Shown piece by piece: positions 8,582 to 17,304 of a stretch of 64,000 nt of DNA. The stretch's first letter is position 1, and each line of letters begins with the position of its first letter. The stretch is from Streptomyces sp. NBC_01454 (lineage in GTDB: Bacteria > Actinomycetota > Actinomycetes > Streptomycetales > Streptomycetaceae), in contig NZ_CP109460.1 of assembly GCF_036227565.1 (NCBI RefSeq), forward strand, positions 1,364,001 to 1,428,000, given 5' to 3'. A model generated the notes under the pieces. It was given only the letters and a program-made list of their open reading frames with translations, was not told where the DNA came from and searched no databases. The position numbers were made by a program, and so were the translations under genes.

Positions 8582-9517
8582 TCATCGTTGACCGGCCGTG
8601 CTCAGGGCCGGTGTGTCCGTGCGGTCCGTACTGGGCAGGGTGGGGCGCCCCTGGGCCAGTTGTAGTGCGGCGAGGACGGTCACGAAGAGCATGGTGACGA
8701 TGCTCATCAGCGTGGCGGTTTCACTGATGTCCCCGGTCCACCACGTGTGGCCGGCCGCATCCGTCACCGACCCGCTGTCACCCCTGAGAAGGCCGGCAAC
8801 GTAGACAGTGGGGTACTTGACCGCGACAGCGGCGTACATGGCGATGGCCTGGAAGTAGTACGCCTTCGGCAGAGGTGTGACGTCGGCCCCGGCGTCGCCG
8901 CGGTGACGCAGGAAGAGCGCGAACATCTGGAGGAACAGGTAGACCGTGAAGAACCAGCCGAGGTAGTTCTCCAGCGGTACGCCGAAGAAGCCGCCCCCTT
9001 CCTCCCAGATCCAGTTCCGGTGCACGTTGGCCATGGTGGGGTCCATGCAGATGTCCCAGAAGACCATCACGAACGTGGCGACGGCGGGGACGGCCACGGT
9101 GTTGAAGAGGCGTGATCCCCTTCGCACCGGACCGATCAGAACGGTGCCGATCACCCACGACAGATACCCGACCGCGACGTATGCGGGTCCGATGAGCAGC
9201 GGTACGAGGAAGAGCTTGGGACCCAAGTTGTCCGTGTAGTGGTAGTGACCGAAGGGGAAGCCCGTGATGATGCTCAGGTTCTCCATGATGTTGCTCACGA
9301 TCAACGTGATGACAGTGAACACCACCATCGCCCGCCAGCCGTAACGCATCGTCCCGTGCATCGCCCCGAAAGCGATCAAGGGGACGATGAAGAGCAGGTT
9401 GGACAGAGCGCCGGGGAGCAGCGGCCACAGTAGTGCGCACAACGCGAACACGGCGACCACCGCCCACAGGGCGAGGCTGGATGAGGCTTTACTTCGCTGG
9501 TTCGACTGCGGGGTCAT
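8582..9517 (-). CDS. Carotenoid biosynthesis protein, CruF/DUF422-like
   Basis: A 311-residue polytopic membrane protein of the carotenoid-biosynthesis (DUF422/CruF) type. Members include C50 carotenoid hydratases that act on the ends of acyclic carotenoids. Visible features are some seven hydrophobic helices, the segment NIMENLSIITGFPFGHYHYTD with its acidic and histidine residues, and DICMDPTMANVHRNWIWEEGG, which are typical of the family. I prefer ATG 9517, with GGAG about 8 bases upstream; a start at 9634 is possible, but it would overlap the promoter of the divergent TetR gene. No other carotenoid genes are visible in the window, so its substrate would have to come from elsewhere. The divergent TetR gene is the obvious candidate regulator. 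Confidence 0.8.
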   Translation of the reverse strand: MTPQSNQRSKASSSLALWAVVAVFALCALLWPLLPGALSNLLFIVPLIAFGAMHGTMRYGWRAMVVFTVITLIVSNIMENLSIITGFPFGHYHYTDNLGPKLFLVPLLIGPAYVAVGYLSWVIGTVLIGPVRRGSRLFNTVAVPAVATFVMVFWDICMDPTMANVHRNWIWEEGGGFFGVPLENYLGWFFTVYLFLQMFALFLRHRGDAGADVTPLPKAYYFQAIAMYAAVAVKYPTVYVAGLLRGDSGSVTDAAGHTWWTGDISETATLMSIVTMLFVTVLAALQLAQGRPTLPSTDRTDTPALSTAGQR

Positions 9518-9635
9518 CTTCGCAGCTCCGTTGTTCAGGGCTGACGCCGATGCGGCGAGCGAGCCGGTCGGGCCGACGGCAATACCGACGACTGAGATAG
9601 TCAGAATATTAAAACTGAAGAACCATTTCGTCAAT

Positions 9636-9641
9636 TAGACT
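9636..9641 (+). promoter_or_regulatory. Probable -10 of leaderless tetR
   Basis: TAGACT fits TANNNT and ends 7 bases before ATG 9649, which would place transcription start at or next to the start codon, a common arrangement in Streptomyces. There is no Shine-Dalgarno sequence in TGGCCGCC. The surrounding AT-rich stretch (9600-9625) between the divergent genes probably holds the operator. Confidence 0.45.
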
Positions 9642-9648
9642 GGCCGCC

Positions 9649-10290
9649 ATGACAACCCCCAACCCGCCCTTCCGCGCCTACGCCGGGGTCGACGCCTCCG
9701 AGCGCATCGCCGCTCGGCGAGCGAAGCTGATCGAGGCAGGCCTGGCGCTCTTCACCGCCCAGGGCTACATGTCCACCGGAGTCAAGGACCTGTGCCGCGA
9801 GGCCGGACTCACCGACCGCTACTTCTACGAATCCTTCGCGAACCGGGAGGTTCTCCTCCTCGCCGTGTTCGACACCGTGACCGAGCAATTGCTGCACCGC
9901 ATCACGCAGGCGGCGGCCTCGGCACCCCAGACTTCCCCGGAGCGAGAGCAGGCCACGGTCGAGGCATTCGTGCGCGAACTCGCCGCAGACCCGCGCAAGG
10001 CCCGCCTGCTCTTCGTCGAAGTGCACGGCGTCAACGACGTCGTGCGGCAGCACGCCCGCGCGGGCATCCGGCGCTTCGTCGACCTCGTCGCCGACATGAT
10101 CCGCGACATCCTGCCGCCGGACACGTCTGAGGCCCACCTCCGCATGACGGCCTTCTCGGCCATCGGGGCGATGGATCAGGCGGTCACCGCCTGGCACTTC
10201 AAGGAAGTGGACATCTCGGCCGAGTGCCTGATCGCCCACTGCGTCCAGGTCTTCGAGGCCGTCGTCCGGGCGGACGGGTCACCCTCCTAG
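9649..10290 (+). CDS. TetR-family transcriptional regulator
   Basis: A 213-residue TetR-type repressor. The N-terminal DNA-binding domain (about residues 20-70) includes KLIEAGLALFTAQGYMSTGVKDLCREAGLTDRYFYESFANREVLLLAVF, abbreviated here by its landmarks GLALFTAQGY and the recognition turn GLTDRYFYESF. The C-terminal ligand and dimerisation domain follows; the ligand is unknown. The start at 9649 appears leaderless. It is divergent from the CruF-like gene and ends before a 550-bp stretch without genes, so the most likely target is the shared intergenic region. The protein length is typical and there are no breaks. Confidence 0.9.
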   Translation: MTTPNPPFRAYAGVDASERIAARRAKLIEAGLALFTAQGYMSTGVKDLCREAGLTDRYFYESFANREVLLLAVFDTVTEQLLHRITQAAASAPQTSPEREQATVEAFVRELAADPRKARLLFVEVHGVNDVVRQHARAGIRRFVDLVADMIRDILPPDTSEAHLRMTAFSAIGAMDQAVTAWHFKEVDISAECLIAHCVQVFEAVVRADGSPS

Positions 10291-10841
10291 GGTCCGTCCG
10301 ATGGGTCAGGGGCGGACGGGCCGCGGCGTCGGGTGCGGTGCATCACAAGGCGCCGGAGCATCCTCATAGCGGAACTGTGCGGACTGATTCGGCAAAGCGG
10401 CGAGGTGTCCTGCCAGACGCCGCGGAACCGGCCATGCCCCATCGGGCAGGCCCTGGTACTCCCGTTGCACTTCGCTCTTCCTGCTGGTCCCCTGAGGCTG
10501 TTTCCGAGCGCAGTGAGCTGACTGCCCGTCATGTGCCGGAAGTTCGTGGCCGACAGTGGGTGATCACTGTTCGCAACGGCCGCCTCGTTGCCCGCCCGTC
10601 GTTCTTCCAGATGAAGGACGTCCGCGACGCCCGCCGACAAGGCATCTCCCCTTCAGCCGTCCAACGCGAGGACGTAGTGGTCTTCACCAGATCCGGGAGA
10701 GGCACCGGCAGACCGTGTTCCCGGAGCGGCGGCTCGACGCGCGTGACGGCTTTTCGCTCCCGAGGCTTCCTGCGCCTGCGCAAGAGATCTGGCGGACGGC
10801 ACCTCGTGACCGCATGCGTACTGCGGCCACGGCGGCTGCCC
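10291..10841. other. Gene-free stretch, possible degraded coding DNA
   Basis: I find no intact gene. A plus-strand segment from about 10556 reads WVITVRNGRLVARPSFFQ, which has the look of a real protein fragment, but it loses any protein-like character downstream and I cannot place it in a family. It is best treated as decayed coding sequence within the accessory region. Confidence 0.35.
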
Positions 10842-11265
10842 TCACCGTCGCGGCAGCAGTGCCCCCGCGCCCAGCGCCATGGCCACCAGCAGGCAGGCGG
10901 CGAGCAACAGACTCTCCCGCATACCCGACGCGAAGTCCCCTGCGAGGAGCGCACCGAAGACGGCGATGCTGAGCGCCCCACCCGTCTGCCGGCTGGTGTT
11001 GAGCAGCGCCGCTGCCGTGCCGGCCCGCTCCGCGGCGACGCTGTCAAGCATCAGGGAGGTCAGCGCCGGCATGGCGAGGGAGCCGCCGACGCCCAGCGGG
11101 ATCATCAGCAGGGCAGTCACCCACGCGGGTGTCGCAGTGTCGACGTCGAGCAGCACGCCGCAGCCCAGCGCGACGGTCAACAGGCCCACAAGGGCCTGTG
11201 CGACTACGGGTGGGGAGCGCCGCAGAGCCCGCCACGGACTGCCGGTCTCGGCAGCCTGCGGAGCC
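10842..11265 (-). pseudogene. MFS drug-efflux transporter, C-terminal fossil
   Basis: About 140 codons encode the last helices of a 14-TM (DHA2-type) major facilitator transporter. The fossil contains VAQALVGLLTVALGCGVLL, LLMIPLGVGGSLAMPAL and LLNTSRQTGGALSIAVFGALL, the last being a motif that sits near the C-terminal end in this family. An in-frame stop (TAG) a few codons upstream and the abutting hydrolase gene show that the first three quarters are missing. There is no usable start, so it is not functional. It lies directly behind the alpha/beta hydrolase gene on the same strand, so the hydrolase arrived or was rearranged next to a broken efflux gene. Confidence 0.75.
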
Positions 11266-11267
11266 TT

Positions 11268-12455
11268 CTACGCTGCGGGCATGATGACGCCGTCCTCGTC
11301 CCGGAAATAGCTTCCGTTGGAGAGGCCTTCGACGGTGCCGTGCTTGAGCCACTGCCGGGACATGTGGTGAAGGAATTTGGACTGGCGTTCCCAGACCATG
11401 AGGTGCCCGGTACAGGCGACGCGGAACATCAGCTTCTTGGTGCCCGGGACGGCGTCGTAGAGCGCGGGGACCGAGAAGTGGAGCAAGGGGCCCGAGGACA
11501 CCGGCGTGTTCGCCTGGGTGTCGAGCTCTCCGTACACGATGCACACCGGCACGTCCCGGCCGAGCGTGCCGTGCAGCGGCACCGTGGTGGAGTTCCAGCC
11601 CCACCAATAGGAGTTGCGGATCCGGTTCACGCCCTGCGCCACCCCGTCTTCCTTGGGTCCCCAGCCACTGCTGACGGTGTCGTTGTCCATGGTGGCGTCC
11701 CACACCACGTCGACCATGCCGGGCTCCCGCTGGTTCGCGCAGTGCAGTTCCCTGTCCCATGAGCTGGCGAAGGCCTCTTTGGTGCCGAGGTTCATCGGGA
11801 AGCCGAACAGTGCCGCCGGGGTGGAGACCGGCAGCGCGACCGGTGCTCCGAAATCGGTTCCGGGCTTGCTCGCCCTGCCCTGCGGCGGGAAGATCGGTGC
11901 GAGCAGGAGCAGGCTCTCCACGTTCTGGGGGTGCTGCACCGCGTACGGTCCCATCACGAACGCGGCCGCGGACCAGCCGACGAGCCGGACCTTCGACACG
12001 CCGCGCTGGTGCTGGATGAACTTGATGACGGTGTCCAGCTCGTCCCAGTCGCTCTGCGAGTTGTTCAGCTGAGACGTGTAGACCGGTGAGCACGGCGCCG
12101 ACAGCGGGTTGGGGACCAGGATGTCCTGCTGCTGGGCGGGGTTGGCATTGCAGGGGTTATCCATCTTCGGGCGCGTCGACCGGCCGGATCCCTGGAGATC
12201 CATGATGAACACGTCGTAGCCCGCATCTGCCAGATTCTTGGACCAGCTGTACCTGTCGTGTCGGCCGTGTTCGAGGTCGAACCCCGGCAGGGCCGGGGTA
12301 CTCCTGCCGTGCAGCATCAGGACGGCCTCGGGCGAATGGCTCGGCTTGGTACCGTCGTACTCCCGTACGAAGAGCTCGACGCTGTCGTTCACGTTCGCGG
12401 GATTGGTCGAGGTATGCGGGACCGCGTAGTCCTTGGTGATGATGCCCGTTGCCAT
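11268..12455 (-). CDS. Alpha/beta hydrolase
   Basis: A 395-residue alpha/beta hydrolase-fold protein. The oxyanion region HGRSTPALPGFDLEHG lies near residue 50, the nucleophile elbow VGWSAAAF supplies the serine, the acid is probably the aspartate in YGELDTQA, and the catalytic histidine lies in ACTGHLMVWE. The natural substrate is not evident. I chose ATG 12455 because AGAGGA sits about 9 bases upstream; the frame extends to 12485 but the longer start is less well placed. No signal peptide is visible with this start. A broken MFS gene follows on the same strand, and 600 bp without a complete gene precedes it. Confidence 0.85.
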   Translation of the reverse strand: MATGIITKDYAVPHTSTNPANVNDSVELFVREYDGTKPSHSPEAVLMLHGRSTPALPGFDLEHGRHDRYSWSKNLADAGYDVFIMDLQGSGRSTRPKMDNPCNANPAQQQDILVPNPLSAPCSPVYTSQLNNSQSDWDELDTVIKFIQHQRGVSKVRLVGWSAAAFVMGPYAVQHPQNVESLLLLAPIFPPQGRASKPGTDFGAPVALPVSTPAALFGFPMNLGTKEAFASSWDRELHCANQREPGMVDVVWDATMDNDTVSSGWGPKEDGVAQGVNRIRNSYWWGWNSTTVPLHGTLGRDVPVCIVYGELDTQANTPVSSGPLLHFSVPALYDAVPGTKKLMFRVACTGHLMVWERQSKFLHHMSRQWLKHGTVEGLSNGSYFRDEDGVIMPAA

Positions 12456-13076
12456 TACTTGCGTTCCTCTCGGTCGGCTCAGCACGAGACGGATGTCCGG
12501 ACCAGGCCAGAATCCGAGGGGCGGCCACCCGATGCCATGCGCACGGCCGCCGGAGCCTCCCGTGTGACCCCAACGGGTAGGCCAATCGCTCCGATCGGCC
12601 GAGCGACGTTCGCCTCGCCACCGGAGGGAGCGGATCGAGCTCAGGCCTCACGCCGATTCGACTGAGCGCCTCACATGGCAAGGCTCACCATCCGATGCAC
12701 TCAACAGCAGCCGGGCTTTCACACCGACACGGGGGAGACAGACATCCGGGGCCAGTAGAGGTGCACCGTGACCGCGCCCCGTAGCGACATCCTGAGCAGC
12801 AGCGGTCCATGGCCCACTCTGAAGTACCGCTCCTTGAGAGCCTCCGTACCCACCCTGATCGCCGCCGTGGCCGGGGGTGGTCCTGGCGCGGGCGAATATC
12901 CGGGGCCTGGAGACATGGACGCCTGGTTCACACGGCCGTGCGGCCGCCGTCGACAGGCAGCATGGGGGCCGGCTCCGGGCGATCTCGCCGGCGCGTACAC
13001 GTTCTGCTACCCAGGCAGCCTGACGACACCACGCCGCCCGAACAGTCCCTCACCGCATACCGGGTGACCGTCGGCA
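12456..13076. other. Gene-free stretch with a possible SDR tail
   Basis: There is no intact gene. On the minus strand, codons ending with TGA at 12928-12930 read MLPVDGGRTAV. This is close to the usual C-terminus of short-chain dehydrogenases, so a fragment of such a gene may lie at about 12928-12990. The match is short and I hold it with low confidence. The rest shows nothing I can name. Confidence 0.3.
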
Positions 13077-13676
13077 TCAGGATGACTGCGGTCTCTGTAG
13101 TCCCTGGAGGAGCAGTTCGACCAATCGGCGGGGGTCATAGCGGGGGTCGCTGTCACGTCCGATGCAGAGGTTGCCGATGCCGCGCATCAGTTCGTAGGCG
13201 TGCGTACCGGGCCTGATTTCGCCAGCCTTGACTGCGGCGTCGAGCAACTGCGCGCAGACAGGCACCAGGCGGTCGAGGAAGTAGGCGTGTAGTGCGTCGA
13301 AGCCGCTGCTGTCCGATTGCAGCGCGTTGGCGAGTCCGTGCTTCGTGACCAGGAAATCAACGAAGAGGTCGACCCACTGACGCAGTGCTGCGAGCGGAGA
13401 GTCGGCACTGACCAGCAGCCTCGGGCCGGCCTCGGCGCAGGCCTCGACCTGGTGGCGGTAGACGGCGACGACGAGATCCGCCCGAGTCGGGAAGTGGCGG
13501 TAGATCGTCCCCATCCCGACGCCGGCTCTGGCTGCGATCTCACGGATCGGCGCGTCGACGCCGGAGGTGACGAACACCTCAGCGGCGGCGGCAAGCAGCG
13601 TCTGCTGGTTGCGCAGCGCGTCGGCCCGCTTGCTTCGGCCAGGCACCTCCCCGGACGGGCTTGAAGCGGGCACCAC
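13077..13676 (-). CDS. TetR-family transcriptional repressor
   Basis: About 199 residues. The N-terminal helix-turn-helix region includes TLLAAAAEVFVTSGVDAP and the recognition part GVGMGTIYRHFPTRADLV; a C-terminal ligand domain follows with VDLFVDFLVTKHGLANAL. I chose a GTG start (13676, or the next codon at 13673) because GGAAGGAGA lies just upstream, while the ATG at 13736 would fall within the operator region. It is divergent from the alpha/beta hydrolase at 13840. Two 13-bp repeats lie over a strong promoter between the genes, which makes this a likely repressor of both. The inducing ligand is unknown but is probably a substrate or analogue of the hydrolase. Confidence 0.9.
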   Translation of the reverse strand: MVPASSPSGEVPGRSKRADALRNQQTLLAAAAEVFVTSGVDAPIREIAARAGVGMGTIYRHFPTRADLVVAVYRHQVEACAEAGPRLLVSADSPLAALRQWVDLFVDFLVTKHGLANALQSDSSGFDALHAYFLDRLVPVCAQLLDAAVKAGEIRPGTHAYELMRGIGNLCIGRDSDPRYDPRRLVELLLQGLQRPQSS

Positions 13677-13695
13677 GCTCTCCTTCCGGCGGCCG

Positions 13696-13742
13696 TTGAC
13701 AAAGCGGAACACTGCTCCGTATGTTAAATGGAACAACGCTCC
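13696..13742 (+). promoter_or_regulatory. Promoter with two TetR-type operator repeats
   Basis: TTGACA at 13696-13701 and TATGTT at 13720-13725 are separated by 18 bp and point towards the hydrolase at 13840. GGAACACTGCTCC (13706-13718) fills the spacer and GGAACAACGCTCC (13730-13742) covers the likely start site. Each copy is partly self-complementary (GGA...TCC) and the two lie 24 bp apart. A repressor bound here would block polymerase. The obvious candidate is the divergent TetR protein. Confidence 0.7.
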
Positions 13743-13839
13743 GCTTTCAGTCTAGCTGAAGCGGGACGCTCCTAACCGCCTCACCCACCGCCGGCCGAAT
13801 GAGACCGGCAGCCGAGGCCATGGAAGGGAAAAACGCATC

Positions 13840-14799
13840 ATGAGTGCATCGACTTACACGGCCGATACCGTCAGCTCGCCCACTCCCGTCCTCTCGGTCA
13901 GTCCGGTAGCGCTGTCAGCTCCCGGCCGGGCCGTGGACCTTCAGGTGCGAGTCTCCGCGCCCGTGACCGGGAGCGACCTGCCGGTCATCCTCCTCTCGCA
14001 CGGTCAGGGCTACTCGAACAACCTCTCCTCGCTGAACGGCTACGCGCCACTCGCCAACTTCTGGGCGGCGCACGGCTTCGTCGTGATCCAGCCCACCCAT
14101 CTGAGCTCCAGGACGCTGAGCCTGGATCCCGATACCCCCGGGGCGCCGCTGTACTGGCGATCACGGGCCGAGGACATGAAGCGCATCCTCGACCAGCTCG
14201 ACGTGATCGAGGCCGCTGTCCCGCAGCTTCTCGGGCGCCTGGACCGAAGCAAGGTCGCCGTAGCCGGGCACTCGATGGGCGGGCACACCGCGAGCCTGCT
14301 GCTGGGCGCCCGGCTCACCGATCCGCACGACGGAACGGAAGTGAACCTGGCCGAGCCCCGGATCAAGGCGGGTGTGCTGCTTGCCGCGCCCGGCAGAGGG
14401 GGCGATGCCCTCACCGAGTTCGTGGCCGAGAATTACTCCTTCTTCTCGACCACGGATTTCTCCGAGATGACGACGCCCGCGCTCGTGGTCGCCGGCGATA
14501 AGGACACCTCTGCCCACCCGACGGTTCGGGGCCCGGACTGGCACACCGATCCGTACGCCCTCTCCCCGGGCGCCAAGTCCCTGCTCACCCTGTTCGACGC
14601 AGAGCACGGGCTCGGCGGGGTCTCTGGATATGACGTCGCCGAGACCACGGACGAGAGCCCCGAGCGGGTGTCTGCGGTCCAGCGGCTCACCTGGGCCTAC
14701 CTCCGCACCGAGCTCTATCCCGGGGATTCCTCTTGGCAGGCAGCGCGTGACGCGCTGACGGCCGGCCCCAACCCGCTCGGACGAGTCGATTCCAAGTAA
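13840..14799 (+). CDS. Alpha/beta hydrolase, dienelactone hydrolase/chlorophyllase-like
   Basis: A 319-residue alpha/beta hydrolase without a signal peptide. The oxyanion strand reads LPVILLSHGQGYSNN, the nucleophile elbow is VAVAGHSMGGHTASL, the acid is in VVAGDKDTSAHP, and the catalytic histidine is in AEHGLGG. The overall plan resembles dienelactone hydrolase and chlorophyllase-like proteins, which cleave ester bonds; I cannot name the substrate. The ATG at 13840 has GGAAGGGA about 10 bases upstream. It sits behind a strong promoter overlapped by two operator repeats, with a divergent TetR gene, so it is probably induced by its substrate. The gene is intact. Downstream lies a broken short-chain dehydrogenase on the other strand. 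Confidence 0.87.
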   Translation: MSASTYTADTVSSPTPVLSVSPVALSAPGRAVDLQVRVSAPVTGSDLPVILLSHGQGYSNNLSSLNGYAPLANFWAAHGFVVIQPTHLSSRTLSLDPDTPGAPLYWRSRAEDMKRILDQLDVIEAAVPQLLGRLDRSKVAVAGHSMGGHTASLLLGARLTDPHDGTEVNLAEPRIKAGVLLAAPGRGGDALTEFVAENYSFFSTTDFSEMTTPALVVAGDKDTSAHPTVRGPDWHTDPYALSPGAKSLLTLFDAEHGLGGVSGYDVAETTDESPERVSAVQRLTWAYLRTELYPGDSSWQAARDALTAGPNPLGRVDSK

Positions 14800-14858
14800 G
14801 CCAAAGAAGCACCATCTCTTTGCGTGATGCCGTTACGGGACTCAGGCAGGCAGACGAG

Positions 14859-15300
14859 TCAGGTGGTCTTGATCTGGCCGCCGTCGATGACGAATTCGGC
14901 GCCGGTGATATTGCCGGCACGGGGAGAGGCCAGGAAAACGGCGAGGTCGGCAACCTCCTGAGGTTCGCTGATCCGTCCCGTGGAGAGGCCCATCTGCTGG
15001 GGCACGATCTCGTCCAACGCCTCTTGGGCAGTACTGCCGGCATCGGCGGGGACGGAATCGGCAAAGCCACCGGGAGCGGTCCAGAACGGGGTGCGGACCG
15101 GTCCAGGAGCAACTGCGTTGACACGCACGCCGCGCGGCGCGAACTCTTCCGACAACGCCTTGGTGAGGTTGCTCAACGCGGCTTTGGCCGCCGAGTAGTC
15201 GACCACCATGGGGAACGGCAGTCGCGCGTTGACGGAGCTGCACTCCTACGCCCTCGATGCGCGGAAGCAAGTGAGGTGCTGTGTACGTCGGTGATTGCGG
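14859..15300 (-). pseudogene. Short-chain dehydrogenase, truncated and frameshifted
   Basis: The main frame (14859 to about 15246) holds the second half of an SDR oxidoreductase: SSVNARLP, the catalytic YxxxK as DYSAAKAAL, VRVNAVAPGPVRTPF, and the C-terminal ITGAEFVIDGG. Just upstream a different frame reads APHLLPRIEGVG, which is the helix expected immediately before that point. The two are separated by a frameshift around 15245, and an in-frame TAG lies there. The N-terminal cofactor-binding half (TGxxxGIG) is missing altogether. The gene cannot make a working enzyme. Upstream DNA leads into the NAD kinase region without further SDR sequence. Confidence 0.75.
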
Positions 15301-15618
15301 GTTTCCAGACGGGAAATCCAGACGGGAAATTATGCCGCTTGGCGTGACCTGCTGCCCCAATGGGGATCGGGATGCCCGTTAAGATGCCCTGAGAATGCAG
15401 TCAAACTTCCACATGTAGGGCGCTATCGGCGGCCTTCGGGTGCTGGTGTCCGAACGGTGCGCCGGGGCGGGTTCCGTCCGCGAGCGGAGTGGGCGTTCCT
15501 GGTCGGCCGTAAGCGGTCAGTCATGGTGCTCGTGGCACCTGGTCGGTTGACGGACGGGAAGTCCGCGACCGTCCCACAGGGGCGGGCGAACAGGCCATCC
15601 GGAGGGAGAGGACGCTAC

Positions 15619-16683
15619 GTGAGCGTGCAACGGGTGGGCATCGTCGTCCGCGGAGGACGTCCCCGTGCCGTGGCGGCTGCCGACGTCGTCCGACGGTGGT
15701 GCGAACGCCGGGACGTCGGCTGCGTCGCCATCGACGTGTGGAGTCAGGACGAACAACGGCGGGACGCGCGGGAGGAGGTCGACGCTGCCGGCAGCCCCGA
15801 CCTGATCGTCACGCTCGGAGGAGACGGCACCTTCCTCCGCGGAGCATGCCTGGCCGCACAGAACGACGCGCTTGTCCTCGGTGTCGACCTCGGCACCCTC
15901 GGCTTCCTGACCGAGGTCCCGGCCGACGACGTCGAGTGCGCGCTGGACACCGTCCACCGCGGCCACGCGGATGTCGAGACCCGCCTGATGCTGACGATGC
16001 GGGCGTCCTGTCCGCTGGAAGTCCCCGACGGGATGGAGACCCTCCTGCGCTACGGCCGCGGTCCCGCGCTGCCACCTCCGCCGGTGCGCCCCGAGTGTGC
16101 CGTCGCCCTGGACTGGGGGGTGGCCTTGAACGTGACGGCCCTCAACGACATCGTCCTGGAGAAACTGGCACGCGACCGGCAGGTCTCCCTCGGCGTGTAC
16201 CTCGCGGGCCGACTGCTCGCCTCCTACTCCGCCGACGCCGTCCTGGTCGCCACACCCACCGGGTCCACCGCCTACAGCTTCGCCGCCGGCGGCCCCGTCA
16301 TCTCCCCCGGAGCCGACGCCATCGTCTTCACCCCTGTCGCTCCGCACATGACCTTCAACCGCTCGGTCGTGGCGGCACCCGACGAGGCCGTCGCCCTACG
16401 CGTCCTGAGCCACTCCGGCCGCGCGGCGGTGAGCGTCGACGGCCAGTTGCGCGGTGTCCTGGATCCGGGGGACTGGATCGGTGTCTACGCGGCTCCCCAG
16501 CGCCTGCGCGTCGCGCGGCTCGGACCAACCGACTTCTACGGCAGGCTGCGTGAGCGCATGCGCCTGACCGATGCCCCCGCGACAGCCGACGCCGACATCA
16601 CCCCCATGTGGCCCCACACCAGCCCAGCCCCCGATGACCTCGCACACCTGCGCCTTCCGCCTCTGCCCGCGGACGTCGACTGA
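15619..16683 (+). CDS. nadK: NAD kinase
   Basis: A 354-residue ATP-NAD kinase that phosphorylates NAD to NADP in the cytoplasm. The family's GGDGT motif appears as VTLGGDGTFLRG near residue 70. LGTLGFLTEV follows, NDIVLEK supplies the conserved NE/D motif, and TPTGSTAYSFAAGGPV is the characteristic TGSTAY block. I chose GTG 15619 because GAGAGGA lies about 9 bases before it and VQRVGIVV begins the fold; the open frame upstream to 15295 lacks resemblance. An insertion of about 30 residues (MRASCPLEVPDGMETLLRYG and following) lengthens the protein compared with the common ~300-residue enzymes. Streptomyces carry several NAD kinase genes; this one lies in accessory DNA and may be an extra copy. 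Confidence 0.9.
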   Translation: MSVQRVGIVVRGGRPRAVAAADVVRRWCERRDVGCVAIDVWSQDEQRRDAREEVDAAGSPDLIVTLGGDGTFLRGACLAAQNDALVLGVDLGTLGFLTEVPADDVECALDTVHRGHADVETRLMLTMRASCPLEVPDGMETLLRYGRGPALPPPPVRPECAVALDWGVALNVTALNDIVLEKLARDRQVSLGVYLAGRLLASYSADAVLVATPTGSTAYSFAAGGPVISPGADAIVFTPVAPHMTFNRSVVAAPDEAVALRVLSHSGRAAVSVDGQLRGVLDPGDWIGVYAAPQRLRVARLGPTDFYGRLRERMRLTDAPATADADITPMWPHTSPAPDDLAHLRLPPLPADVD

Positions 16684-17304
16684 ACTGAACTCCACTTGGA
16701 CGGGCACTGGCCCTCACCGGCTCGTTCTCCCACCCCATTTCCGGCGCCGGCAGCCCGCAATGGCGACGTTGACATGCTTCTTCCCGCGGCCAGCCGCAGA
16801 CGGCGACAGAGCCGCGGGTGGGCTGACCGCTGAGGAGCGGGCCCGGCGTGAGCAAGTACGTTTCGCAGCAGCCGATTTGATCCTCCGCCGCCGAGCGGAA
16901 GGCCGCAGCCCATCACCCGCCCGAATGGGCACCACTACCATCCCAGGGCCCTGGCACAGTTCCCCGATGTCGAAGCGCCGCCGCCCAGGCGCCGTCAGTC
17001 GGCCGGCGCAAGGACCGACGCCTCCATGCCTCCAGCTCGGCGCGGCTCGGCCTCCTCACGCAGCCGCATCGCGGCGACTGTCCTCATCCCAGCAGCTGAC
17101 CCTGCCCAACAACCCCATGGAGACCACGACTTACGGCTGTCGTGAAGGACGCACAACACCACATACCCGCAGAAGTTGACGACCTAGCAGTCGATGTCCT
17201 GCTGATCGCTCGGCCAGTGTTCACACAGAGTTGGTGTCCACTCGCTTCGATGAGCGGACTGCAGCACCCATCCCCGACTCTCCATGCCCATGTGAGGAGC
17301 TTCC
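16684..17304. other. Gene-free stretch upstream of phospholipase C
   Basis: About 620 bp. A plus-strand frame around 16810-16890 reads GGLTAEERARREQVRFAAADLI, the style of an IS630-type transposase amino end, and then decays; I regard it as a possible fossil only. The 3' part should contain the phospholipase promoter, but I see no convincing -35/-10 pair. GAGGAGCT lies directly before its ATG. Confidence 0.35.

Noticed and set aside
8582..9634. Longer start (9634) for the CruF-like gene
   Set aside because: It would overlap the divergent tetR promoter, while ATG 9517 has GGAG upstream and begins where family sequence starts.
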